Shown one piece after another: positions 1 through 8,044 of a stretch of DNA of 20,380 nt; the first letter of the stretch is position 1; every line of letters begins with the position of its first letter. Under the pieces are notes generated by a model that worked only from the letters and a program-made list of their open reading frames with translations, searched no databases and had not been told where the DNA came from. Position numbers and translations under genes: made by a program. Source of the stretch: Euprymna scolopes (taxonomy: Eukaryota; Mollusca; Cephalopoda; Sepiida; Sepiolidae); NCBI GenBank assembly GCA_024364805.1, contig CM044499.1:13888020-13908399 (forward strand). Reading direction: 5' to 3'.

Positions 1-17
1 TTACGTTTGCAACAATA

Positions 18-171
18 TTAACCCTTTCGATTCAAATGGGTCGATATATCGTCCATGGTTATTCAAGGTAAAAGAAGACCTACAGATATTTCGGCCTTAC
101 TATAGTATTTTAATAGAACGGGTATAGTTATGTAGTTGGTAATTTTGCAATGTTAGGGTCGAAAGAGTTAA
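18..171. mobile_element. piggyBac-type MITE, copy 1
   Basis: A 154-bp non-coding unit bounded on both sides by TTAA (18-21 and 168-171). Just inside are matching inverted ends: CCCTTTCGA at 22-30 and TCGAAAGAG at 159-167, identical in 8 of 9 positions. A TTAA target duplication with ends beginning CCC is the known signature of piggyBac-superfamily elements, so a non-autonomous piggyBac derivative is the likeliest identity. The interior (for example the CGATATATC stretch near 41-49 and the AATAGAACGG stretch near 111-120) recurs in diverged form at 2657-2786, which supports a real dispersed element. There is no coding capacity. The inverted ends are short, so superfamily assignment is an inference. 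Confidence 0.6.
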
Positions 172-313
172 TTATTTGTTTTTTTATAAATTCTATTGAT
201 GATTTTGTAAAAGCTTCAGTTTATGCCGAAAACGCAAGAAAATATATAGAAAAAACGTTTATTTTTATGCTATAAATACTTCTAACAATTAAACACTATC
301 AAACTTAAATATT

Positions 314-2021
314 TTATTCGTTGCATTTTACAATTAAATGCGTTTTTAAGTTCTCAAAATTGAAACTTCTGCGGTTGTCTGCTAAAACGGTCTTATACTG
401 GGAAAAAACTCGTTCCACGTCGCACGAGACTACTGGGGCATATTTCAAGCTGGCCATTTCTTCGGCACTTAAAACTTCTAAACGGTCTATGTCATCCGAA
501 TTTCTTTCATTTTCAAAAGCCTTCCCACTAATAAGTGCATCGAGACGTTTTAAAGTAGCAAACCCTTTGTTCTTTGAAATGACATTCTTCAGCTTTTTAC
601 GAAATTGGGAGTCATCCATCTCCTCAAGTGTCATTTCGACCTCTCTAATTCATTCAATAGATTTTGAAAGACTCAGCCCTTTAGTCTCCAAATTTGCAAT
701 AATGTTTGTTAAAATGGAAAAACTGTTGGCGATAAAGCCGAGATCAAATGGCAGTGATTCCTCATCCAACAGTTTTTTTGGACTGCAATATACTTTGGGC
801 CTCTGTTGAATCTAGAGACATTATGACAGGAGTAATTTCGGGCAAATGTTTGGTGTAATAATGCGCTGCATCTAACCACGTACCCCATCTTGTTACAATG
901 GGACTCGGTGGAAGGGGCACTCCTGGGGCTAGTTCCCTGAACTTTTCGATCCGATTGGGTGCTTTTAAAAATATACTTTTTACAGTTGAAATCAGATTAT
1001 TTACTTTTTGGTGCGCCTGCCTGACTAATTCCACAACCCTGTGCCAGCCATGGGCCAAAAAAGTAACGTGCACCATTTTCGGGTATAAGACCTGAGGAGA
1101 ATTCATAGCTTTGGACATATATGCAGCTGCATCAGTGGTTACAAGGAGCACATTATAAAGGACTTGCTGCGGCCATAAAAACCGCAACGAATCGTTAAAA
1201 AAAGCAGCAATTGTAGAATAATTAACTTTTGGCAGACATGCAATATTTCCCAAATAGCACTTGCTGCGTTCCTCGTCTACCCCAAGAATGCCAAACACAA
1301 AGTAAGCAATAAAACGCGGCTCTACATCAGTGGTTTCATCAATCGAGACCCACAGTTTCATTCGAGCAGCTTTTTCTCGGAGTGACTTCACTTTTGCTTC
1401 GTACACTTCACTAACGTAATATTTTCTTAGTGTAGTCTGATTTGGAATATTTCTATGTGTGAACCTATGAAGAAAGTCTTTGAACACATTATTGCTCAGT
1501 TTATGAAACGGAATATCCGCTGCAATCAACGCTTTGCATAAGTCAGCGTTGAACAAATTATTCGTACTGGCTGCTAAATCAGTTGCTGCAGTAGGAACTT
1601 CGCCTAACGTTGCCGTGTACGTCTTTTTTTTGCCAGATGTGCGTTGGTTGTTAAATGCTGCTTTATTAGAGATTTTTTACAACTTTTGATCTGTAAAAAA
1701 AAAAAAATAAATTATTTAATGGTAATATATACATTTAAAGGAAGGGTGGAAAAAGTTATTTGAAGCCGATTAACATTTATTAATTAACGTAAGACGTAGA
1801 TAAAATAAATTGTAAATTTCAACGTTCAATCAAAGTTTAATACAGCTAGATTTACCGCCAATCTATTAGTCAACTATATTGCAAATTTTATGTATTAAAG
1901 TTTGTTCCTACCTGGATATTGCAGTATTTGCAGGTAAGCAATTGCCAGTTAACTGGTAATGTTCAAATTCATCGGCATATCTTGGCATCCGTTCAGCAGG
2001 AGTGCTAATTATTTTCGGCAT
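314..2021 (-). pseudogene. hAT transposase, two exons, broken
   Basis: The order on the minus strand is hAT-like. Exon 1 (2021-1912, ATG at 2021-2019) ends with the CKYC half of a BED-like zinc finger. Exon 2 (1690-314) begins with the other half, whose histidines lie in HLTTNAH. The core follows, with IDETTD (first Asp), TTDAAAYMSKA (second Asp), LAPGVPLPPSP and TRWGTWLDAA. The C-terminal dimerisation domain carries DVERVFSQYK, with the catalytic Glu. The layout and TRWGTW region resemble the hAT group annotated as CGG triplet repeat-binding protein 1-like (family knowledge). The gene is broken by a frameshift inside exon 1, a frameshift at an A8 run (1624-1631), another at an A7 run (773-779) and a TGA at 650-652. 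The usual Cys of the CxxH motif is Phe here (FLAH). An intact product would cut and paste the element in the nucleus. This copy cannot make it as read. Confidence 0.8.
1691..1911 (-). other. Predicted intron of the hAT transposase
   Basis: The donor reads CCAG/GTAGGA with GT at 1911-1910. The acceptor reads TTTTTACAG/ATC with AG at 1692-1691, after a long pyrimidine run. Removing these 221 bases puts the CKYC half of the zinc finger in the same frame as the HLTTNAH half (phase 0). The frame agreement and the strong acceptor support a true intron. No transcript evidence is available. Confidence 0.65.
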
Positions 2022-2170
2022 TTTTTGTTTAGTTTTTTTAGATCTTGTAAATTCGTCCTGGGTACTAACACGCTTTGAGTATCTACAAGGACGAGATGTC
2101 TGTACATATTTATATATATGCCTATAATATCACTCTTTTTCAACAGACCAAATTTTAGACCCTTTTTTAT

Positions 2171-2425
2171 GTAAATTCACATCTGTTAGGGTTATACCAC
2201 GTTTAATTCATCTACAAAAATGAATAAATTAAAAACTCTTATCCAAATGTTTTCTTTCAGCATATTTTTGGCAAAACAAAACTTATTCCATAAATATTTT
2301 GCATATTCTTTTTTAAAAAGCATATTCTTTTTTTAAGGAATATGCTTTTTATCAAAAGAATATTCCTTAACCCACTATATGTAAAGAATTGTTTTTTATT
2401 CAAGAATATTCTTGACATTTCCCTA
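2171..2425 (-). repeat. 5' subterminal region of hAT copy 1, palindrome-rich
   Basis: AT-rich stretch with several copies of GAATATTC or GAATATGC flanked by A and T runs, in both orientations, mainly 2300-2420. It aligns with 2788-3065 through shared blocks such as ACTTATTCCATAAATATTTT and CATATTCTTTTTTAA. In many hAT elements short subterminal repeats of this kind bind transposase, so that role is inferred here. The region between it and exon 1 (2022-2170) is probably 5' untranslated sequence. Confidence 0.6.
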
Positions 2426-2439
2426 CTCATTAATGTATA

Positions 2440-3065
2440 TACTGTTTATATACTGTGAACAATTGAACACTTTAGGGAACTTAAATATTTTATTTATTGC
2501 ATTTTATAATTAAATTAGCCTTTAAATTATCAAAATTAAAGCTTCTTTGGTTGTTCGCTAAAATAGGCTTATAATGAAAAAAAAAACTCGTTCCAATCGT
2601 AGGAGATTACCGGACCATATTTTAACCTGGCTATTTTTTCGATACAAATTGTAGTTACAATCCTTTGGACACTACGGGGCCGATATATCAGCCCTGGAGA
2701 CCTAGGGCAAAAAGGAGATACGCGGATATTTTGTCCTTAATATAATCCTCTAATAGAATGGCTCTCATTAGGAACCAAAGGTTATTGTTAATTCACAACT
2801 ACGAAGGTTTTACCATGTTTAATTTAATTTATATAAAAAAGAAAACTTCGTAAAATTAAGACTCGTATGTAAATATTTATTTCAACATATTTTCGGCACA
2901 ACTTATTCCATAAATATTTTGCATATTCTTTTTTAAGAGAATAGGCTTTTTGTTAAAGGAATATTCTTTAAAAAAAAAGAATATGCTTTTTGTTAAAAGA
3001 ATATTCTCTAACGAAATATTGGCAAAGAATATTCTTTTGTAAAAGAATATGCTTGTCACAGCCCT
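2440..3065 (-). mobile_element. hAT element, internally deleted (copy 2)
   Basis: Two blocks match the two ends of copy 1 in the same order and orientation. Block 2458-2640 aligns with 296-460, the 3' end of the transposase gene (shared AACTTAAATATTTTATT and AAAACTCGTTCCA). Block 2788-3065 aligns with 2171-2425, the palindrome-rich 5' end. The coding interior is missing, and a MITE copy (2657-2786) sits in its place. The 5' end at 3062-3066 gives TAGGGCTGTGAC on the minus strand. It has no coding capacity. It could be mobilised only by a transposase from elsewhere, and its degeneration suggests it is old. Confidence 0.7.
2657..2786. mobile_element. piggyBac-type MITE, copy 2
   Basis: A diverged copy of the 18-171 element. 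The blocks CGATATATC, GATATTT, GTCCTTA or GCCTTAC, and AATAGAA(T/C)GG follow in the same order and spacing as in copy 1. Its ends read CCTTTGG (near 2662-2668) and CCAAAGG (2775-2781), a 7-bp perfect inverted pair. The TTAA duplications are degraded (TTACAA on the left, TTATT on the right). It lies inside hAT copy 2, so it probably inserted into it or marks its deletion point. Confidence 0.6.
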
Positions 3066-3630
3066 AGTTTTGAGTTCCTTTTTCTTTTTTTCTTTTTTTT
3101 TGGATGAATTGTATTTTCGTTGACTTTATTTTTTGTGTATTTTTATTTATTTTTGAAATGAGGCTTTTTATTCTACAACAACAAAACGATACATGTTTAC
3201 AAATAAATGTTACAAAGGCAACAAATAATGTAGTCACATGACTTAAATGATTCAATAAAAGAAAATAAAAACATTCACAAATAAATGTTACCAACGGCAA
3301 AAAATAATTTACTTTTTGTTTTGTTTTACGGCATATCAAGCGTTTCCGGGTTATTTAATGCCGAATCCATTAATTTTGTAACAGTTTCTAAGCTTAACCG
3401 TGTTTATATCACTAGGACATATGCCCGAGTTGTCCTAGACGTTGTATCAAAGTTTACAGTTACCAAAGGTGATGAGTTCAATCCTGAACGAAGACAGTGA
3501 AAAGTAACATTCAAAACAGAGAATCAGCAACTATGTCCCAGAGCCTAGCTTGAGTCCGAACACGGTACCCCCGTAATAATAAAGGGTTGGGTCCGAGACT
3601 CCTAGCAAACGTTTCCCCAGTTCGATACAA
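3066..3630. other. Gene-free AT-rich stretch with a short direct repeat
   Basis: No convincing gene. A 31-base direct repeat beginning ACAAATAAATGTTAC lies at 3199-3229 and again at 3277-3309, about 78 bases apart. The first 40 bases are T-rich. Short open frames here have no recognisable domain. The block from 3410 to 3630 has more balanced composition and leads into the hammerhead-like motif, so it may belong to the same unclassified repeat. Confidence 0.5.
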
Positions 3631-3635
3631 AACAC

Positions 3636-3685
3636 CTGATGAAGGCCGGAGGGCAAAACAGCCGAAACGTTGTGACTATAACAAC
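3636..3685 (+). other. Hammerhead-ribozyme-like core motif in a repeat
   Basis: CTGATGA (3636-3642) is followed by a possible stem GGC (3644-3646) with GCC (3661-3663), then GAAAC (3664-3668). A hairpin follows, GTTGT (3669-3673) with ACAAC (3681-3685), loop of 7. CTGANGA, a stem and then GAAA is the known hammerhead core, and hammerheads occur in Penelope-like and other retroelements. Against a working ribozyme, there is an extra A after CTGATGA, the base after the second hairpin is not the expected U-H cleavage context, and I find no partner for stem I. It may instead be a conserved 3' segment of a retroelement. Confidence 0.3.
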
Positions 3686-3785
3686 CAAAATGAGGAAGTC
3701 AGTACGACAATCTCAATCAATGAAAACACCTAATCTAAAAAAATACAGACAATTGCAATAATCAGTTTTCATTCAAATATTTGAG

Positions 3786-4167
3786 ACTAGCATTATAGTA
3801 TACTAGCCTGGGTGCCTGGCGTTGCCTGGGTGTTTGGAGCAACAAAAAAAGTGGTTGTAGGGAAGCAGGCTCGAACACATACCGCAAAGGAGAAAAAGAA
3901 CGTGAAAAAAATGTGACGTCTTTGCCGTTGAGTACATCGCAAAATCGAAAGTAATAAAGGTTTAAATTAAGATTAATCAATAGAAAAGAGGGGATAACTT
4001 TCGCAAATATCGGCGAAAAAAGCGAATCCTTCTTGTAGAAAAATGCCCAGTTGAGTAGAAAGGAATTAATGTGTTTAGACAATTTCTAGATATTTGTCGT
4101 CCGAACGGTCGTGCTTCAAAACAATAACGTGAAAATACCTTGCTTCTGCCTTAAGTCTTAGGCAGAA
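3786..4167. repeat. Unclassified repeat-like segment
   Basis: It begins with a triple GCCTGG-type motif (3807-3833: GCCTGGGTGCCTGGCGTTGC and onward) of a kind I recall from invertebrate interspersed repeats. It ends with a small hairpin, TTCTGCCT at 4144-4151 and AGGCAGAA at 4160-4167. The minus strand has an open frame of about 106 codons (4082-3762), but its composition and lack of any domain argue against a gene. Family unknown. Confidence 0.3.
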
Positions 4168-4760
4168 ATACATACATACACACATACATGATGATTGCAA
4201 CGTCTTCTCAGTATTTTACAGTCCTGCCGGTGAATTCACAAGTTCAAAGAGACATTGGTATACACACATATGTATATATGTGCATACACGCACACATACA
4301 TATATACACATACATACATATATACACATGTACATATCCATATCTACAAACAAACACGTATATACATATGCACATACAAAATACATAATACGCATACATA
4401 CACATACATACATAAATACATTTACATACATATACATACAGACATGCATACATATACATAAACATACATATAAATACACATATACACACATATACAAATA
4501 CAAACACACATATACATACATATACACATACAAATACGTACACATATATGCAAATATAAATACACCTTCATTTACCTACATATACATACATATACATCTA
4601 TATGCATCTATATACATATATATATGTATATATACACATACATATGCATTATACACACACAAACACATATATATATACTTATATGCATACAACCACACAA
4701 AAACATATATACACACATACATGTATACATACATATACACATAAATATACATACATATGT
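4168..4760. repeat. TACA/TATACA microsatellite array
   Basis: About 500 bases (4258-4760) of degenerate TACA, CACATA and TATACA units, with a small outlier block at 4168-4190. Open frames on both strands here code only Tyr/Ile/His/Thr or Tyr/Val/Cys/Met repeats, so they are artefacts of the repeat. Very abundant tetranucleotide arrays of this type are common in cephalopod genomes as far as I know. Confidence 0.9.
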
Positions 4761-4768
4761 TAACGAGC

Positions 4769-4872
4769 ATCTCTCCCCCCCTCTCTGGCTTTCTTACTCT
4801 TTCTGTTTTCTCTCTCTGTGTCTCTATAAGAGAATAGAGAGGGGAGAGAGAGAGAGGGAGAGAGAGAGAGAG
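4769..4872. repeat. CT-rich then AG-rich low-complexity tract
   Basis: A pyrimidine-rich arm (CTCTCCCCCCCTCTCT from 4770) is followed after about 50 bases by a purine-rich arm (4834-4872, mostly AGAG with GGGG). The two arms can pair, so the tract is an imperfect inverted repeat as well as a microsatellite. It leads directly into the hairpin cluster that starts at 4878. Confidence 0.8.
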
Positions 4873-4877
4873 GTGAG

Positions 4878-5067
4878 TAAACGTGGAGGTAGACACGTTT
4901 ACCAGAACCAAAGGTCAGCTGACCAAATTACGTATGTGTGACGTGGTTGGCTAGATCTGGGAGATTTGATTTGAGCTTTGAAGAAGACGGACGTTTTCCG
5001 TGGTCTCCCCCCTCTTAACTGGGGAGGGGGGAGACGAACGCTGACGTGTGTGAAGAAGAACCACACA
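4878..5067. repeat. Cluster of four perfect inverted repeats
   Basis: Four perfect inverted repeats lie within 190 bases. TAAACGTG 4878-4885 pairs with CACGTTTA 4894-4901. The palindrome GGTCAGCTGACC is at 4913-4924. GTCTCCCCCCTC 5003-5014 pairs with GAGGGGGGAGAC 5024-5035 (12 bp, loop of 9). TGTGTG 5047-5052 pairs with CACACA 5062-5067. No coding potential is evident. Function and family are unknown; it could be the structured end of the dispersed repeat that follows at 5071. Confidence 0.6.
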
Positions 5068-5070
5068 AGC

Positions 5071-5260
5071 AGATTTCACTTTACACCTGCTGCAGGACCT
5101 CTGGGGAAAGTGAAATAAAAACTATAAAACCATTTCATCGTCTTGGAGTGATAAATCTTCGTCAAACAGGTATCAAGTCTCCCTCCAGGATGAGAAATTT
5201 CCAGATGGTTCAACAGCGAGAAACAGAGGTAGGTTCAGAAATTACATGTCACACACACGA
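5071..5260 (+). repeat. Unclassified dispersed repeat, copy A
   Basis: It shares an ordered set of blocks with 18260-18490: ATTTCACTT, AAGTGAAATAAA, ATCGTCTTGGAGT or ATCGTCTTAGAGT, then CAACAGGT or CAAACAGGT, TCC(C/A)TCCA, and a tail in ACACACAC. It has no convincing reading frame, and I see no clear polymerase III A and B boxes. It may be a SINE or the end of a larger element. I could not name the family. Confidence 0.5.
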
Positions 5261-5633
5261 TTCCCTTTATGATAATCAAACACAAAACCATTTATGTTAG
5301 AGACAATCACACGGAATCTTTCTTATGTTATATAGAAAACGTAAAAAGTGCCCCTCAATGATTTAAATGGCGCCCCTAAATGAAGAACTCTATATAACAT
5401 ATTCAAATGTAACGAAAGCTCAATTTGGTACCTCTCAAGGATAACCTCGATGATAACGAATATATAACACATATACATACACATGTACACATATAAACAT
5501 ACATACACATATACACACTTACACACATGTATTCATATACACATATCATTACCATTATCTACATACATGATGGCATCAAATTCGTTTTCGAACATTATGC
5601 TTACTTGATATGGAATTAAAAATATATAGGAAC
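5261..5633. other. Spacer with a second TACA microsatellite
   Basis: No gene. GTTATATAG (near 5328) and CTATATAAC (near 5390) form an inverted pair. A TACA/CATA array occupies about 5465-5545. The end, up to 5633, is AT-rich and may include the 3' untranslated end of the minus-strand LINE that follows. Confidence 0.6.
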
Positions 5634-6293
5634 TTAAAGAAAGATCAGTGATGAACCGCACGAATTGGCTTTTAAGCTCTGCCAAACTCTGTCATTTGTG
5701 GCATATATGGTGCAGACATGAGCGCCACTAGCAGCACGTTCTTGATGGTCACTTCTACGAACATTCAGATGCCGTTTCAAACACCTGCTGTTTTGCATGT
5801 CCGAACGCAGTTGACACAAGTATGATCTGACAAGACAAGACTGTTTTGTGGCCCATTGCGCTGATGAGTAATCTGGTTGCTTATCAGCCCTGCTCTGCTC
5901 AGAAATAATCTCCCCCACACCTCACACTCCAAACCAATTTGGCGCCCCAGCTTATCAACTGCTCCTTACACATTCTCATTCAGAATATCACGCTTCAGTC
6001 GTTCATACGGAGTTCGATCAGCCTAAAACTTACCCACACCTCTCCGCAAGGCCCTTCTCCACTCTCCTCGATAACATGCAAGACTCTCCCAGATTTTCTC
6101 ATCCATCTCACATTTTTTGAAGGTGGACCGCAAACAATCCTTGAATTTAATTTTAGGCTTTTGAGCCAGACGTCTTCCCTCGGCAAGCTCGTCATAAAGG
6201 AGTTATTTGGGGAGTCGACTGTCTCACATCCTTACCACATGACCACTCTATCTCAGTCTATGTTTGATAATAAGACGTTCAATGTTTAGACAT
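5634..6293 (-). pseudogene. LINE C-terminal domain, broken
   Basis: It continues the LINE toward its stop. On the minus strand, between 6250 and 5940, several frames carry pieces such as PKIKFKDCLR, FKKCEMDEKIWESLA and RGEWRRALRRGV. These match the basic C-terminal region of RTE-like LINE proteins as I know it. The last piece (5918-5634) ends in AASGAHVCTIYATNDRVW, where the family usually has a C2H2-like finger. The second Cys and the histidines are not kept. This is the 3' end of the element. Confidence 0.6.
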
Positions 6294-7001
6294 TAGGTCC
6301 GTTCAAGCACCTCAACATCACTTACATACATTTGCCAGTACACACCTAAGCTTCGCCGTAGGCACATCTGGTGAAACCACTCGAAATGTCTCAAATGCTT
6401 CCTGTATGTTGTCCATGTCTCACAGGCATAGAGAAGAGCAGAGATAACGCATGCGGCATAAACCTTGATTTTTGTTGATTGCGATATTCCACGACAGCTC
6501 CACAAACGCTTGTTCAACTTTCCAAAAGCATCACTTGCTTTGCTAATCCGTAACGTTACCTCGTCATTCAGGGCACCGAACATACTTAGTGTACGACCCA
6601 AGTATACAAACTTAGCGACAACCGCTATCTTCGACCATAGACATAAATTTATGTTTCATAGTATTGCATATTTGACGCAGGGTGATACATTTTTTCAGAC
6701 TGATAGTCAGGCCCAATGCTCTGCAAGCAACCGCAAAAGCACCCACATGATGCTAAATATAAGCCCCCGTATGAGTCACCAGATCACAGTCATCCACATA
6801 AGGCAAGTCACTAATCGTGTCGGTGAGTACTTTTGCACTTGCATTGAAGCGCTTAATGTTAAACATCTGCCAGTAGTTCGGTAGCGAATTTAGACACTAT
6901 CATAGCAACCTCAGAATGCGACCCGAAAGACCATGGTGAAATACAAAGCAAAGAGTGTCGGTGCTTAACACTATTTTCTACTGAAATAGGATCAGCCAGT
7001 T
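6293..7001 (-). pseudogene. LINE reverse transcriptase palm and thumb, broken
   Basis: The region between 7001 and 6601 carries several frameshifts and stops. The family's sequence is still readable in pieces, including IRYRTTGR, FNIKRFNASAKV and the catalytic YVDDCDLVTHT (YVDD at 6800-6789). From 6601 an open piece runs to 6293 with LGRTLSMFGALNDEVTLRIS, ISALLYACETWT and LRRSLGVYWQ, the connector after RT in RTE-like LINEs. Multiple lesions and no open frame across the active site show that this copy is long dead. Confidence 0.65.
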
Positions 7002-7905
7002 TTACCCCACAGCCTTTATATCATCGCGGAAGAGCTTTAATATGGTTACAAAATGCTCAGGACAGCCAAGCTTTTTCAGAATCTCCCACAAAGCATCCTT
7101 ATAGACTGTATAAAAGACCTTGGTTAAATCGATGAACACCTGATACAGGCCCTTTTGCTGTTCTATACATTTCCCCTGTAGTTGCATGGCTGTAAAAATC
7201 ATATCCACGTTCCCTTGACTACTTCTCAAATCACACTGCGACTCGGGCAAAACATCGTCAGCAATGTGCTCCAGCAATCTGTCTAGCATGGCCCTAGAGA
7301 GCACCTTACCGACTACTGACAACAAAGAGATGCCCGATAGTTTCCACGTTCATCTCTAGCACTCTTCCCCTGTATATTAACACTATCAATGCATCCTGCC
7401 AATACTGTGGAACACACTCATCACACCAAGCAGTCTGCAACAAGTCTGTCAACCGTTGCATCATCTTGGGCCCAGAGCATTTAAAGATCTCTGCATACAA
7501 CCGATTCAGCTCAGGGGACTTTCCATTGTTCAGCTTATGGACAGCTGCTTCAACCTTTTGGAGAGAGGGAAGCTCTGTCAATATATCCTTGACCGGATTG
7601 CTAAGAATCGACTCAACAAACTCCTGATCAACGTAAGAAGGCCCGTGCAAGAGTTCATCAAAATGCCCCCTCCATCTATGAAGAATGTCGGTAGGATCTC
7701 GAAGAAGATTCCCACCATCCCTCGAACGCAATGAAGTGATCTGGATGGCCGTAAACCGCAAGAAGTGATATGGATGACCTGTAAACCGCACCCAGTAGGC
7801 TGTATAAGATCTTGGTGTTGTTAGAATCCGAGGCAATCTGTATTTCCTCAGCTTCCTGCATTCACCATTCATCCTGTATGTTTCGTAACCTCCTCTGCAC
7901 CTCAC
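7002..7905 (-). pseudogene. LINE reverse transcriptase, N-terminal part
   Basis: Two overlapping open pieces, 7905-7306 and 7325-7002, in different frames. The first covers the approach to the RT fingers (NGKSPELNRLYAEIFK, CVPQYWQDALIVLIYR). The second covers the fingers and palm (SVVGKVLSRAMLDRLLEH, LPESQCDLRSSQGNVDMIF, VFIDLTKVFYTVYKDALWEI). The frame changes around 7325-7350, where the NYR..ISLL region of the family is expected. Another frame change occurs at the tandem duplication 7733-7790. The usual FDTV of the palm reads FYTV, so the first catalytic Asp is Tyr in this copy, which would inactivate RT. Confidence 0.7.
7733..7790. repeat. 28-29 bp tandem duplication inside the RTE-like LINE
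   Basis: GAAGTGATCTGGATGGCCGT and the following bases (7733-7760) are repeated almost exactly at 7762-7790. Both units end in GTAAACCGCA. The second unit differs at a few bases and is one base longer. It lies where the reading frame of the LINE changes, so the duplication probably helped break it. Confidence 0.8.
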
Positions 7906-8044
7906 CTTTGATTGCCTTAAAATTGTCCCTCAATCGATTTTGCTCACCATTCGTCAAACCACGTCCAAGATAAGCATGCAACACCTGGGCCTTTGAATCG
8001 AGCAGAGCCTGAATTTCAGTATCCATATACATACGTACATGCAA

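Larger units (their letters stand above)
172..2426 (-). mobile_element. hAT DNA transposon, nearly full length, decayed (copy 1)
   Basis: About 2.2 kb on the minus strand holding a two-exon transposase gene (314-2021). The 5' end is taken as the CCCTA-type terminus near 2421-2426 because the homologous end of the second copy, near 3062-3066, reads on the minus strand as TAGGGCTGTGAC, which resembles known hAT termini. The 5' flank, 2171-2425, is rich in AAGAATATTC-type palindromes. The 3' end is uncertain: coding homology stops at 314 and alignment with the second copy fades near 270-300, so the left boundary could be anywhere from 172 to 270. No clear 3' terminal repeat or 8-bp target duplication was found. 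The head-to-tail neighbour at 2440-3065 is a deleted copy of the same family. Confidence 0.7.
5634..8044 (-). mobile_element. RTE-like LINE, 5'-truncated, decayed
   Basis: About 2.4 kb on the minus strand keeping the C-terminal two thirds of a LINE protein. In coding order it holds: the linker (8044-7676) with IQALLDSKAQV and EEIQIASDSNN; a pre-RT segment (7700-7330) with ILHRWRGHFDELLHG and YWQDALIVLIYR; RT (7325-7002) with LPESQCDLR and VFIDLTKVF; the catalytic YVDD at 6800-6789; and the RT thumb or linker (6601-6293) with ISALLYACETWT. The C-terminal end (5918-5634) has a degenerate zinc-finger-like tail around AHVCTIYATND. The N-terminal endonuclease is missing, as is usual for 5'-truncated LINE copies. 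Similar proteins in invertebrates are often annotated as craniofacial development protein 2-like. Clade assignment as RTE-like is from memory. Confidence 0.75.

Noticed and set aside
321-1095. Plus-strand open frames across the hAT region
   Set aside because: They are antisense to the transposase reading frame, which carries recognisable hAT motifs.
3636-3685. A functional hammerhead ribozyme
   Set aside because: Extra base after the CTGATGA core, no U-H cleavage context after the second hairpin and no stem I partner. Kept only as a motif.
3862-3880. A tRNA-like B box (minus-strand TGTTCGAGCCT) suggesting a SINE
   Set aside because: No A box at the expected distance upstream and no A-rich or short-repeat tail.
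3762-4082. Minus-strand frame of about 106 codons
   Set aside because: No domain. It ends in a GCCTGG-type repeat motif and lies in an unclassified repeat segment.
4188-4941. Several overlapping open frames rich in Tyr, His, Ile, Thr or Cys on both strands
   Set aside because: They are translations of the TACA and CT/AG repeats and have no domain or biased codon position.
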